Source of the DNA: Saturnia japonica
Lineage: Eukaryota > Arthropoda > Insecta > Lepidoptera > Saturniidae
Direction: 5' to 3'
Length of the DNA: 64,000 nucleotides
Assembly (NCBI GenBank): GCA_033032175.1
Contig: CM065311.1
Location: 2,349,190 to 2,413,189 of the forward strand
Position numbers and translations under genes: made by a program. This document shows, piece after piece, positions 34,901 through 46,934 of the stretch (its first letter is position 1; each line of letters begins with the position of its first letter). The notes under the pieces were generated by a model that worked only from the letters and a program-made list of their open reading frames with translations, was not told where the DNA came from and ran no database searches.

Positions 34901-37900
34901 CCTTCAACAAAAAAAAAAATGAACATACTGTTATGCCCCATTATACACTCGATAATAAACTTTAATAAATATAAAAATATTGGTTGCATTGGATTAGGAT
35001 GTATATCGAGAAATTTTAAAAAAAAAAATTGCTTGTACAGACATAACTGCAGGTTTATTAATAAAGTTAATGCTGTGATTTAAACGTACTGAGCCACCGG
35101 CATAACTAATATTTATATATACATCCTAAAACTCATGAGTCAATAAACTTTATTATGATTGTTTTATACTTATAATATGTTGGATAACAAATAAATATAA
35201 TGGGCGACCGAGCTCTGCTAAGTGTCTTATAAACAAAAAAAGAAAAACATCTATTTAAGTAAAACATTATCAAAATGCAAAGTTTCATCGAAATCGTTGG
35301 AGCCGTAACCGAGAAACCAATTACATGTATAGTATATATCCAAGAATTGCTCACTTAATATAATAAGATTATTATATTAATCATAAACAACTGTTCAAAT
35401 TTACAATAATCAATCAATCAACATTCAGCTGTCATGAAAACGGTATGGAATAATCAGCTTATCAGATTACTGTGATTTAAGATTTGAAACATAATTTCAT
35501 TATTATATTTATTTTTATCAGCTACAAAATAAAGCGTTTCTATAGATGTGTATTATTATAGATATTATATTAAGAGTGCGATAATGAAAATATGTAAATA
35601 TAAAAATGTCGAGCTAGTCCGCCGTCGTAACTTACTAAAGTAATTTATATACTATATGACATTATGAAAGGATACCACATTTTTGTCCGACTGAATTGCG
35701 AGCCGCGATAATGAATACCCTTCAGTTGGAGTTGCTGGAGCCGGGACCTATCCTGAAAACCTTGTTTCCCGACCTTTCGGAAATTCTCCCGTCGCCGATG
35801 CCTATCCTGGGGGCCATTGCTGCGGAGGAGGCGGCCACGTCGCATCCTGTTACAGATACCGAGATGGGGCTGGCGACGGAGTACCTCCGTAGTAAGCGGA
35901 GCTCACCTGGCCCGGATGGTGTACCGGGCCAAGTTTTAGCAGTGGCACCAAGCCATATGCTGGGAGAGCTTCGGAAGCCGTTCAACCGTTGTCTTACGGG
36001 CATATGGTTTCCGAAGCTCTGGAAGGAGGGGTGGTTCTACCTTCTGGAAAAGGAGGGCCGCCCTCTCATCTGATCTTACACTTACCGGCCCTTGGTGTTA
36101 ATGGATGACACAAGGAAGCTACTCGAACGTATAATAGCTTCCCGTGTTAACCGGCACCTGAGGAACGTAAGGCCGGAGCTATCGGATACGCAGTTCTGCT
36201 TCTGAGTAAGACGCTCAACAATCGACACCAGGACTGCCCTGAAAGAGTTGTCCGTGGAGGCGACCGATACAAGAGAAAGGTTGTTGGTTGTGTCGATCGA
36301 TATTGCCAACGCCTCCATCAGTCTACCGCATGGAGTCATACGGGAGGCACTTAGTTATTTTGGAGTGCCCGAGTACCTGTAGCAGCTGTTGGGGGACTAC
36401 CTCCAAGGTAGAGGGGTCGTCTTCGCAGACGGTCTCGGCAGGGTAGCCCGGCATCGAGTTGAGTGCGGTATTCCACAGGAGTGGTCAGTCTTGGGACAGC
36501 TCCTTTGGAACTTGGGCTACGACTGGGTGCTCCGCGGCGCACTCCCTTTAGGAGTACGCATTTTGTGTTACGCGGATGACACCCTAGTCGTAGCCAAGTC
36601 TGGGAACTGGATAGAGGTGGCGCGCCTGGCTAAGGAAGGTGTTGCCCTCTTGTTCGGACGCATTAGGATGTTGGGCTTTGGGCCACCGGTTGAGAAAACC
36701 GAGGCTCTGTTATTTCATGGACCTCGACGTGGATCGGCTCCCGGGCCAGAATCCTAGTGGATTATTATAGAGTCCGAGTTAGGGCTTAGATGAAATATAT
36801 GGGCCTTATTCTGGAAAAACGTTAGCGATTCGAGTCCCACTTTAAGAGACTCGGACCGTGGATAAAGGGATCGGCGGCGGCTCTTCCCGAATTCGGAGGG
36901 CCGGGTGCAAGCTGCCGTCGATTGTACGTGGGAGTTTTGGGGAGCATGCCCGTCTATAGGGTTCCGGTGTGGATGCCCTTAGCACCAACAATAAGTGTGT
37001 GGCAGCTGCAAGGATGTGATGTTGCAGAAGGAGACCGCGGAGAAGGCGACTTGCTTGTCACAAGTTCAACGGACGGGGAGACAGTTAGGATTATACCTAA
37101 CTGGCTCCTATAGACGCCGGGGCCCGACATTTAGCTGGGTTGGCCATCGTGTTGGGGCGATGCGGTAGAATGGCTCGCTGTCCCGCGTCGCCCCATTAAG
37201 ATGGTGGATGGTACACCGTGGAGTTTTAGTGAGTAGGATTCTCACATAACTACTCGCTTTCCCGAGTGAGTGTGTACCCATGTCGGGTTCCTCCACGTTA
37301 AAAGAAAAGAGATCTGGGATCCGATTGGGTCGAGACCACCTCACACATGCTGATAAACCCGTCACAGGGGCTCTCTTTTGATTTTTTGCGTTAAGAGATC
37401 ACCCAGTGTATACTCAGCTGGTATGACAGCGAGGACCGACGGTAAATTACCGATCTCTTGATGGTTGCTACTATTCTTGTACTGTACTACACCTTATCAC
37501 TAGATACAGTTCCGACACAAAGCCGTACTGCTATTAAAAAAATTACCATTTGCAATCTGATCCCTACTGCCCGATTGTGGGCGTTCAAACTTTAATATGG
37601 GGCGTTAAGGGATTTTTATTCATTACTGTCTATGATTGTGTAAATTAAAAAATAGATTTAACTTCAGTGAGTAGTTTTGTAAAGATTTTTCTTTCAAACT
37701 TAGCAAATATCTGACATAAAGTATTGGTAAGTTAAGTATAACTTGGTATAATTCCGCTATATAAAATATATAAACATACTTCCCTACTTTATATTGGTAT
37801 TGTGGAACCGGTGGATGGTATAAAAAGTTTGATTATTCCGGCTATAGACTATACAATATACTATAGACTATGTTACATTCTATTCTATAGACTATAAATA

Positions 37901-40900
37901 GCTAAGTTTCCTTTTCAACTATATTCTTAGGGTTCATTATATTCGTATAGCTTACTTACAGATATAGCACCCCAACCAGCAGCCCAAACCACCTGTCCAT
38001 CAGCAAGGTTGTAGTTAGCGCCGGCAATGTTAGCAGGTTGCACGGCATTACTGACGTAATTAATTGTTCCAGTTACACGCAACACAGACACATCGTTATC
38101 CATATTGCGTCTATTGTAATTCGGATGAATTATTACTGTGTTGAGATTATACACCACTCCGCCACTATTTGCGAAGGTAGAACCCGCCCGAATACGCCAC
38201 CTGCTCGTTGGATCACCGCTAGAAAGAAATAGAAAATATTTGTATTTCTTATTTTGCATTATTTACATATCATACTTATATAAAATAGTTAGTACTAGCT
38301 GGGCCGGCAGACGTTGTTCTACCCTTTCCGCTAGTTAATAGCTCGACCACAGTGCCACCTATCGGATTCTAATATAGCTATAAACCATAGTCTTGATAAA
38401 ATAAGCATATTATGTGAATATGAACTCAATCGATCAACTAATTAAGAAGTTATAGAATCATTAACGGACACCCACAGATCTTTATTTATAAGATTATTAA
38501 ATTTATTTATGAATCCACTAATTACAATGTCCCGGTTTTACTATCAAAAAATTATTTAATGGATCATTACGCGAATAATAGTAATGTCTGGAAATTATTT
38601 CTACTCTGTAAATTCACTAAATATGAACTGTAAATATTATTTAAACAGTAAGTAATAAGATAAACCCGATCATATTTTTGCTGGCTGTTCCTGATTATTG
38701 GAATGTTTTTCGAACCTGTAGTCGTGTTATACAATTCATAAGTATCTTCTTAAGGCATAAATTGAATAAACTTTTTCCCGTTTTGATGTTCTTTATGACG
38801 TGCCTCTGTAGAACGTAAATCGTTACGTTTGTTTCGACGTGGATTTGGAAATTGTACTAATTTTTTCAGGTAAACGTTCTAACCATAAAATAATTATTGG
38901 TTTCCGCGTTGATTGTAGCACGAGTTACAACATATTTTTAATCTATGGTTCTAATCCTTTATTGATATTTGATTTTATTGAACACTCCAAATGTTAAAAG
39001 TTAAAACAAAGTTAAAATGAGATATCAAAAAATTATAATAAACTTACTCAGGGCAATGTGCCGCAGTGAGAACAGACCTAGTAGTGAGTACAGTACCGCC
39101 ACACGCCTGCCGGAATTGGTTTCCATTCCATGAATACAATAAAGCAACTATAGTTGGGTACTGAGCGATAGTCGTTACTGCTCCACCAACAATTCTATAT
39201 TGTTCAGTCGGTATAGCTGTGTAAAACATAATAATACTTAATCTTATTTTTATTTAAAAATACCTTAACTGATACAATCGTCTGCTGAGTCCGTTTCCAT
39301 ATCAGTTACAATCAAAATTTCTCAATCGTACACAATATACGAGTATATTGACATAAACAATTAATTAAACTCTACGAGTATCACCCTGGCATTGATAAAT
39401 TACATTTTCTTATCGAGTTATCACAGTGGCATTTTTCCAAATGCACAAATTTGAAGCAAATATAACCTAACGAGCCTGAGTGCCCGGTGAAGGAAAACAT
39501 CGTGATGAAACCATAGCATGGTGGTACGGCTTTTGTGAGCTGAGTTAAAAATCTGTCGCCAAGCACCAATAGGGGTGTTCCGAATGATGGACTTGAAAGC
39601 CAGTCTTCCACTAGGTTAAGCGTGCCACCATCTTGGGCTACATTGTCACTTAAGATCAGGTGAGATTATGGCCATAACGATAAAACTATAACGATTTTAA
39701 AGAAAAGTGTGCGTCTCACGACGCTCGACAGAAGTGATAACTTAACCTAATCAAAAAGAAAAAAAAAACAAAAAGCAAACGAAGGAGAGTAAGAGAAGCC
39801 GGCGAGAATTCGAACCTAGGGCTCCGGCCATAGCAGTCACGCTTACGACCGCTATGCTACGAGCATGTTTTTGGGATTGACTGAAACTATGCTACTATTA
39901 ATGGCGCCGTAACGCGTTACGTTAGTTAGTTAGCGGTTTTCCCTCCCATAAGAAGTTATCACGTCAAAAACATACTGAGTTCTTGCCCAAGTGAGAATTC
40001 TCACCTATACATTAAATTATTATTTTTATATCATTTTTAACTTTAAATTATAATAAGTAAATTATTACAAAAAATGTTGCTTTGTACAGAAAATAATCTA
40101 TAATTTTTAACTGACTCCAGAAAAGACGGAGGTTACTCAATTCGAATGTAGGTATATAATTTTTTTAATGAATTTTCAGCCATAACTTCTTTGTTTGTGA
40201 ACCGATTTAGGTGATTCTTTTTACCTCACCTCAAGAGGTGCACACCTCAAGGTTGATCCCATTATAATTTTATTGGCATTGGACCTTCAACTTCGAAGAT
40301 ACAAGAGGGAACTCTTCAAAATAATTGAAATTGGTTTACTTTTTTGTTAAAAATTGTCTTCTAATAAAACAAGTCTAGAAAGGCCAACAGTTCCTATTTA
40401 AGGTGCTTATAAAATGCGTTCTACATTCAAGTGTACTTAATTCTAGTTAAAAAGTTTCATATAATCTTATTACAGTTAAGAGGAGATCAACTGTCTTTTG
40501 TCAGACAATCTTAACAAATATTCATTAAATGTTGACATGACAATTGTGTCCGACTGAATCGCAACTACCTTATACCAGGTCTAGCACCCACCATAGTTAG
40601 GTATGTCACGATCCGGGTTTAGCCTGTGTACATTCAGTAATTATACAGGGTGGTATCTATCTGTACACGACTGGGTCGCTAGTCGCTACCACCATGCACA
40701 TGCTAATAAACTCGTTATAATGAATCTCGTTTGGTTTGTCGCATTTTGTTACCAGCCAGTCGTATATCCAGTTACCGTCGATGAATTAATTGCCAACCTC
40801 TCGGCGGTCGTCTTACAGTCCTTTATATTACATTATTAAGAAGTGGGACATTAGTAATTTTGTAAACAAAATACGTTTTAAAAAATTGGGTATATTTCAC

Positions 40901-41165
40901 GTATTTTTTTTATATTAAGTTCTTATTGTCCACTTATAATAACTAATACTAGCTTGGCCTTGCTTCACCAGACTACACCAGGATTGTACTTTGCTTACCT
41001 CTTTGCTGTTCTCTGTAAAAAAATATGGAGTCTTAGGCTACTGATTATAATTAATTATACACAAATAAATTACTTACAACACATATAAAAACTTTAAGAT
41101 TCAAAATTTAACTTACCTGCTGAAACACTTATACTGAATATTAATAGCAATACTACCGGACCCAT
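30883..41165 (-). CDS. Trypsin-type serine protease T4 (4 exons over 10.3 kb)
   Basis: Exons (minus strand) are 41117-41165, 39048-39216, 37960-38218 and 30883-31179. Splice sites are GT-AG, phases 1, 2 and 0, and the joined frame is 257 residues. The signal peptide starts [11 protein letters not shown]. The activation peptide ends at Arg24 before IVGG. The triad is His70, Asp115 and Ser214, with specificity Asp208. Exon 2 is 15 bases longer than in T1-T3, adding five residues before the CGG motif. No lysine is present. The gene is stretched by repeats: intron 3 is about 6.8 kb and holds a truncated Jockey copy, a Tc1 relic and an R1-type relic, yet all coding exons and splice sites are intact. 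Splitting into two genes is unlikely, because no other exon set pairs with these. Confidence 0.88.
31783..31795. repeat. Target-site duplication, 5' side of truncated Jockey
   Basis: TACTGAGGAAGTG, repeated exactly at 31947-31959 after the poly(A) run. Confidence 0.85.
31796..31946 (+). mobile_element. 5'-truncated Jockey copy with 81-base poly(A)
   Basis: The 70 bases at 31796-31865 are identical to the 3' terminus of the full-length element (reverse complement of about 20318-20387). They are followed by 81 A residues and flanked by an exact 13-bp target duplication. This is a textbook recent target-primed insertion, in antisense orientation to its host gene T4. Confidence 0.92.
31947..31959. 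repeat. Target-site duplication, 3' side of truncated Jockey
   Basis: Exact repeat of 31783-31795, directly after the poly(A) tract. Confidence 0.85.
31960..33350. other. T4 intron 3 sequence, no gene recognised
   Basis: AT-rich intron sequence. CGTGCCAAAGAAATAGACATATA near 32700-32722 recurs near 47857-47880, so a low-copy repeat is present. No coding signal. Confidence 0.4.
33355..33700 (-). repeat. Helitron-like interspersed repeat (family H2), copy 2
   Basis: CCCACGGCTCCGCACGCG at the left edge is followed by AGTAATTATTTTCATCCCG, as in 2284-2960. The inverse copies at 44945-45606 and 54350-54560 end in CTAG-like sequence. Confidence 0.4.
34050..34165 (-). pseudogene. Tc1-like transposase C-terminal relic
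   Basis: Minus-strand translation reads IDNLI, a stop, then [19 protein letters not shown]. This matches the conserved C-terminal signature of Tc1-like transposases (SMPRR..AVI..kGg.T.Y). It is a different subfamily from the copies at 10132 and 61762, whose end reads SMPRRCGAVIENK. Confidence 0.55.
34170..35685. other. T4 intron 3 sequence, nothing recognised
   Basis: AT-rich with small ORFs that show no family features. A fragment with TTTCATCGAAATCGTTGGAG near 35283 resembles the generic lepidopteran repeat motif also seen near 30530. Confidence 0.35.
35690..37380 (+). pseudogene. R1-clade non-LTR retrotransposon relic
   Basis: Plus-strand translation carries reverse transcriptase motifs in order: [12 protein letters not shown] near 35905, [18 protein letters not shown] near 36080-36140, [10 protein letters not shown] near 36290-36320, [16 protein letters not shown] near 36460-36510 and [10 protein letters not shown] near 36565-36595. 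The wording around YADD is typical of R1-like elements. At least three in-frame stops break it (near 36071, 36205 and 36381), and GIPQ(G)S has changed. A GC-rich 3' UTR-like stretch follows to about 37380. It sits in T4 intron 3, sense to plus, and is clearly dead. Confidence 0.8.
37385..37955. other. T4 intron 3, end near exon 3
   Basis: At 37410-37460 a short block (GGTATGACAGCGAGGACCGA region) resembles blocks near 15140-15215 and 60020-60075, so another dispersed repeat is present. Otherwise AT-rich. Confidence 0.35.
39466..39680 (+). repeat. SINE family B, copy 2
   Basis: Lies in T4 intron 1. It contains AAACATCGTGATGAAACCAT and the tail GATCAGGTGAGATTATGGCC, as in 880-1185. The tRNA-like head is missing. 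Confidence 0.6.
39783..39880 (-). repeat. tRNA-like SINE head, separate family
   Basis: On the minus strand TAGCATAGCGGTCGTAAGCG (A-box side) and GGTTCGAATTCTCGCC (B-box side) form a tRNA-like RNA polymerase III promoter. The body does not match families A or B. Confidence 0.5.
40105..40370 (+). repeat. Interspersed repeat, family H4, copy 2
   Basis: Shares 'cataacttctttgtttgtgaac', 'ttggaccttcaacttcgaagat' and 'gggaactcttc'-type blocks with 2455-2710 and 42275-42500. It lies in T4 intron 1. Confidence 0.5.
40603..40830 (+). repeat. Low-copy dispersed repeat
   Basis: Contains CTACCACCATGCACATG followed by AATAAACTCGTTATAATG and TGGTTTGTCGCATTTTG. Partially matching blocks occur near 44770-44915 and 59920-60010. 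Type unknown; it may derive from a non-LTR 3' UTR. Confidence 0.35.
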
Positions 41166-41233
41166 GTTTAACGTAACTATATTTAATATTCAATTAACCT
41201 TAAATAATGTAGTTTTACTATTGTATCCTAGTA

Positions 41234-41240
41234 ATTTATA
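41234..41240 (-). promoter_or_regulatory. TATA box of T4
   Basis: TATAAAT on the minus strand, about 70 bases upstream of the ATG at 41165. Confidence 0.5.
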
Positions 41241-41244
41241 CTTT

Positions 41245-42270
41245 TTCTAGTCAAATATTATCAAAAGACATTGAATATTTTCTGTTATCATCGTAAAAGA
41301 CAATTATCGTAGGTCACTGATTTGTCTATAAGTAGGTCAATGTGAATACCTTTAACTATAATGAATTTCAAAGCGTTGTTTATGAAAATAAAGTTGGCAG
41401 CTGTTTAAGCATAATTCGAAAGACGTGTCCAGTGAATACGTTTGCTTACATTATTCCAGTATTTACGTTACGTCGATATTTATTTACGTCACAAAGAAAA
41501 TTAGACAAGGGCTTTCGAAAGTATTTAATAGCTTCATAGAATCTCAAGTGGTTGTGACGCAGTCGGATATAGAGCCTTACCAACCTAAAACTATTTCTAC
41601 GGTGACTTTTGATTATATCATTAAGAATAGAGGTCTACATATCTTGCATAAATTTCAAAGATAGCGTCATAATTTATGTTATTATTATTAAATTGTCGCC
41701 CATTTGGAAAAACTTTACCTCCAGAAACATTTAACATTATTGTTCAATTTTACAACAATATGTAAATCACTAAAAAAGTATAATTCTCTCATGACATGCA
41801 AGCGCCATCTTGGTGGGTTTTTTAATTATAATTTAAATACTGCTTACAGGATACTTTTCAATTTGTCCTCCATATAAGATAGTTCTCGAGTTTTTGGCGG
41901 TATCTTGAAGTGACGTGTTGTGGTTTTTATTTTTAATTCATTTACTTAGGTTTTTGACCCTATATTATGTAATATTGGTGATGTTTTACGTGATACAGTT
42001 TGGTTTTTGTGCATAAGTGAAGTGGATTATAAGTATAAACTGAAAGCATGGATTCTGGGATCCCACAAAAACTCCCTAGGTCGTTCTAACAAGAGTGCCA
42101 CCATCTTGTTAGACGCCACTTTGAATAAAATACCTATTACTACGAAGACATTGTGACACTGGCAAGTCCTTTTTCGGTGCCAAAACATAAAGAAGAAGAA
42201 TATGGTTTTCCATAGATCATATAAATAATGAAAGACGTTATTATTTGATTATTTCGAATTATTCAGTTTT
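41245..42270. other. Upstream flank of T4, nothing recognised
   Basis: AT-rich. A 79-codon plus ORF at 41425-41664 and a 65-codon ORF overlapping it show no known motif and are probably chance. Confidence 0.35.
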
Positions 42271-42274
42271 TAGC

Positions 42275-42500
42275 CGACTTCAAAAGAAGGAGGAGGTTCT
42301 CAATTCAATTGTATTTTTTATTAATATTCAGTCATAACTTCTTTGTTTGTGAACTGTTATAGATCATCGTTATTTCGTTGGAAAGGATGGTCCGAAATTT
42401 AATTTTATTGGCATTGGACCTTCAAAACCGAAGATACACCAGGGAACTGCAGAAAATAATGAGAAATTGGTTTTGACACAGTCACATAACATATAATTTG
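42275..42500 (+). repeat. Interspersed repeat, family H4, copy 3
   Basis: Begins CGACTTCAAAAGAAGGAGGAGG, a very common lepidopteran repeat start. It shares the ATTGGCATTGGACCTTCAA block with 40260-40285. Confidence 0.5.
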
Positions 42501-42917
42501 TGTATGTTTCATAATGCTTACTTAATTACTTACTTACTTTAGTCTATGAAAAAAAATTAACATGATTAATCTATTAATAATCGGAAGTAACAGTTGTTAT
42601 TTTATGTTTTACAGGTATGCCCTAGACTTCTATCCACCAGCTGGTAAGTGAATATGAGGCCGACAAAGAATCAGGCTTATACATCAGGTGCCTATTCACT
42701 CGTTGTCTGAAGAAAAATATTTGAAAATATAGCCTTTGTGACCAAAACATTTTTCAAAGTAATCTAAAATGAAAATACAACTTTTCCTCTTAATCCATAA
42801 AGTCATAATAAAAAACGAATACTGTAGGTTTTACGATACGCCATCTTTTACATATCTTTAGGATGGAATAGGAATTCAGGTGATATATACTCGTATATAT
42901 ATAAACCTTCAGTAACT

Positions 42918-43172
42918 GCCTCATTAGCCTAGTGGTCGTACGCGCAAATGCCCTGAGCGAGGTCCTGGGTGCGATTCCTAGGTCAAGCAAAGTGTTATTG
43001 GGTGTTTCCTCTGAAATTCTCAGTAGCAGTTCGGAGTTTGGTTTCGTGCCTGATTAATGACAATAGGCTCGCCCCCTATTACATAGAACCTAAAAAACAC
43101 ACTCGGCGAACTGTGGGTGTACATTTGTACATCCTCTGCCTAACCCTTCGGGGAATACAGGCGTGATGATAT
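42918..43172 (+). repeat. SINE family A, copy 5
   Basis: Full head, body and tail in plus orientation, with CCTAGTGGTCG at the start and ATACAGGCGTGATGATATG at the end. It is the best-preserved plus copy. Confidence 0.7.
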
Positions 43173-43319
43173 GTAGAAATTTGTAAAATTATGTTGGCTC
43201 AAGTAAATAATCTATTTTTTCTTCTATATCATCTATTCTATTTTTTTATCTTCAAATTATTTTATAACTACATTAAATTTTTTTCAAAACTTTTGTCATT
43301 AATAAATTTAATAATATTT

Positions 43320-44010
43320 TAATTTACATGACTGTTTTTCTTCATCCTATTCTAGTTGTGGGATAAGTGCATCGGGTTTTTCTCTGGTTTTTCCCATTAG
43401 ACTTTTATCATCTTTAGATAATAATAGATAGTGATTAATACTCGTGTCTTCAGTGTGACAAAATAATCGCTATGACAATGATAATAAGAGTTAACGTTAA
43501 TAACAACTTATCATAAGCAGACTGGAGATCACGGCACGATAAAACCAAAATTTATAAACCTGCGTTTAAAGAATTATTGTTTAACATCATCAGTCTATCG
43601 CAGTGCAGGTGAAGAGTTTACATAAACATTCCACTGCATGAAGAAAAATGTTTTTCCATTCATTTTAACTTTTTTCACCCCATCTTTACTTATGTAAAGA
43701 CGAAGTTTGTTTTAAGTCACCAATAAATTAATTGTTCGTTTCATATACTTGTTTTATATTAAGTTTTATTGGGCTTATTTGCTTTGTTTTTTTTTTCCTA
43801 CATCGATTGACGTTTGAGTCAAATATATAAGAAATATCTACAAACAGTCACCATTGCTATGCCGTCCTTAAAATTAACTATGATAGCCATTAAATAGCTG
43901 GTTATACAGAAGCTGATCCTAAAATGCAAAAGTTCTTATATATATCTAGCGAGTTACCGTTACGTAATTTTCATTTCATGTGGTCGCAATCCAGTTGGTG
44001 AGTATGTTGG
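43320..44010. repeat. Paralogous 3' flank of T5 (shared with T6)
   Basis: Collinear similarity with 55205-55875. Shared blocks include TGTGACAAAATAATC(G/A), CTTATCATAAGCAGACTGGA, AAATTAACTATG and CGCAATCCAGTTG. This shows that the genes T5 and T6 were duplicated together with this downstream DNA. Later repeat insertions separate it from the T5 stop codon. Confidence 0.75.
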
Positions 44011-44032
44011 AAAAAAGATGATTGTGAATCCA

Positions 44033-44220
44033 TACTAATATTATAAATGTCTGTATGTAACGTTTTCACGCCTAAACCGCTGAACCAATTTTGATGAATT
44101 TTGGTATAGAGATATATTGGACCTTGGGAAAGGACATAGCGTACTTTTTGTAGCTAAAACAAAACTTTAAGGGTAGAAAATAGGGGATGAAAGATTCTAT
44201 GAACAAAATAAGGGAACACC
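44033..44220 (+). repeat. Helitron-like segment, family H1
   Basis: Starts ACTAATATTATAAATG and continues CCTAAACCGCTGAACCAATT and TTGGGAAAGGACATAG, matched closely at 54030-54220. Confidence 0.55.
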
Positions 44221-44944
44221 AAATGCGTATGCGCGATAATGGTTAAATGACATCGGCTTCCATACCAACCAGTTTTTGATTGTCAATCTGGTTTGTCGAT
44301 TAATTGATATTGTTATATTTAATAAGAAATGTATTGTATTTCTAATAATTACCTATTAAATGATAGTCCAGTATTCTTTTAAAGATTGGCTGAAGTGTAT
44401 AAAAACTGTTTAACTACGCAGTATGGCATAATTACTGTTTTATTTTAATATCCCGGCTAGTGGGAGTTTATATATTCTAAGCTATATACCTACTGTAAAT
44501 TACTGTATTATACAGTTTTGCTACAAGTGAATTATATTATTGTGTTATGAAAATGTTGTGTTGTGTTGGATGAAAATTTGTATGAAGAACCCATTCATAT
44601 TTATGCTTTTGGTAAAGATATTTCACGTTTTTCCTTTGGCCTTCTCGTAACCTCTCTCCTTCCACAACTTTCCCGTAGGCCGGTACAATAAGGTATAATT
44701 TTAATTATTTTTTAAGTTTTATTGGGACGGTTAATGTGTTGGATTCATATTGGCATATAATGTCAATACCATACAAACAGTAATAATCCCATCTAAGAGT
44801 TTCTTTTGGTTTGTCGTGTTCCAAAATCAGTCAGTGCATATGCCGTAATATAGCGGGGTGGTAGGGATTGCGACCACCATACACATGGTGATAAACCCAT
44901 CTATGATTTTTTTTTTTTTTTTTTATATAAATATAGCTATCTAT

Positions 44945-45606
44945 ATTAGTAAACCTGTAGTCCTGTCTGTACTTTTAATATTTTTCCAAAATTTCCCGAT
45001 ACGCATATTATATGAACGATACTGATCACGAATATGCCATTTCTGTCTGTCTGTTTTTATGTCCGGATTTAACTCAAAAACGGCTTGACCGATTCTTATG
45101 AAATTTTATACACGGGATGCTTATGGCATTGGTCATTTGATAGGGTATAATAATATAAATCGTAAAAAAATAAATCGTATAAAAAATAACCTTTTAATCT
45201 TAACCGATTTTGATGAAATGTTGTAAAAAAAGTATAAGTAATTGCATAATTGATGAGCTACAACAATTGTCAATATTACTTTAAATTAACTAAATTAAAT
45301 TTTCATCAATTCTAAACCGATTCTGATATTTTTTTTAAGACAGGATACATAAATTATACCATATTTGAGAGGCTTAAAAATCTTCAATAATACGTAAGAA
45401 ATCGCAGAATATAATAATAATTTCAACACATTTTGATGAAAAATTGTTCACGGGAAATACATTTCATTCCTTATTTGATACGGCATATGATTTGTCAATA
45501 ATATGAGTAAAAATAATATTACCGAATGTAAACAACTACTGTATGTGGGCTAGTGTGTTGTGTTACTATGTGTTACTACTGCTGTGGCACACCGCTGGTT
45601 CAATAT
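44945..45606 (+). repeat. Helitron-like repeat, family H2, copy 3
   Basis: Starts near CTATATTAGTAAACCTGTAG, includes CCGGATTTAACTCAA, and ends GGCACACCGCTGGTTC. The start block is also seen near 51990-52150. The end matches 54535-54552. Confidence 0.45.
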
Positions 45607-45730
45607 AAATTTGCTTATTATAAATGACAAGATTTAAATCAATATATTTCCATATATTTATATACTCAAATAATATTTACACATAAATGTTTTATGCATT
45701 GATGACACAATTTAGTGATCTTAATCTAAT

Positions 45731-46870
45731 TTAAGCATTAGACTGGATCCAAGAAGTGAAGCGGGAAACACGAGCATTGACGCCAGGGAATCGAGAGTGA
45801 GCGCAACCTTCTCCCCAAGAGCAAACGCCAACAACGATTCCATTGTGGTAGAGAGGACCGCCAGAGTCACCCTGGCACTGGTCGCGACCGCCGACGTCGA
45901 GCCAGCCAGAGCACAGCATGTTGTCGGTGACGGTGCGGCCGATAGAGGCGTAGCGAGATCTACAGGTAGCCTGGGTCCAAATTTGGACATGACGAAGTTG
46001 CTCAGAAGATGGACCACCAGCCTGAAAAATAAATAGTTAGCAAATTTTTTCATAGCTGACATAAATTTAGGTACTGATAATTATAATATTATGAGACAAC
46101 TCACACTAATAGCACCCCATCCAGCGGCCCATACAACTTGATTGTCGGCAAGGTTGTAGTTGGATCCAGCGATACGGGCTGGTTGGACGGCGTTGTTAAC
46201 AAAGTTTATATTGGAAGAGGTACGCATTACGACAATGTCGTTATCAAGGGTCCATCTGTTGTAGTTCGGATGTAGAATGAAGGAGGCGAAATTGATAACA
46301 GTACCGCCGCTGTTGGCCCAAGTCGAACCCACGCGGACTCGCCATCTAGAGACTGCATCGCCGCTGCAACAAAAAAGTCACATTATAAGACTCTGCCTGA
46401 AATAACTAATCATAGGATATATATTTTTATAAAATTTCAGGTATATATCAATGTTTCTAGATCATACTTACAATGGGCAGTGAGCAGCGCTGAGAATTGA
46501 GCGGTTATTAAGAATGCTTCCACCACACCATTGTCTGAAGGTAACGCCGTTCGACGCGAAAAGAAGGGCAGCAATCGTTGGGTACTGGTTGATGGTGGTT
46601 ACTGATCCACCGACAATCCTCTGCGAGGCATCAGGAGCAGCTGATAAAATATAATATAGTATAAATATTAGACTGTTACGTCGCAGTAACTGAAACGTAA
46701 TTGGTAAAATTTATTTGATAATCTTGAAATATTTTAAGTAAATACGATAACTACGTTTAAAAGGACAGTAATGGAATTTTATAATTTTACAAAGTATCAG
46801 AAAATAATAATTGTGAAACCAAACCTGTTACCGCTGCGATGGTTAAGGCTAAGACAATTATCAAACGCAT
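45731..46870 (-). CDS. Trypsin-type serine protease T5 (4 exons)
   Basis: The most compact gene. Exons (minus strand) are 46825-46870, 46472-46640, 46105-46363 and 45731-46021, giving 254 residues. The signal peptide is [15 protein letters not shown]. The activation peptide ends at Arg23 before IVGG. The triad is His69, Asp114 and Ser211, with specificity Asp205. Exon 4 lacks six bases present in its paralogs, removing Val-Asn just before the Cys of the 168-182 loop. The intron 1 donor is GTTTGG, weaker than in the others. No lysine is present. Exon 4 is closest to T1; exon 2 length matches T4 and T6. Confidence 0.93.
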
Positions 46871-46922
46871 TGTTTCACTTGATTAGCGATCTTTATTGTA
46901 ACATACTCAGTAGCATATTGCC

Positions 46923-46929
46923 ATTTATA
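46923..46929 (-). promoter_or_regulatory. TATA box of T5
   Basis: TATAAAT on the minus strand, about 53 bases upstream of the ATG. Confidence 0.55.
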
Positions 46930-46934
46930 GTAAA

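Noticed and set aside
39800..39870. Possible tRNA gene on the minus strand
   Set aside because: tRNA-like promoter motifs only; interpreted as a SINE head.
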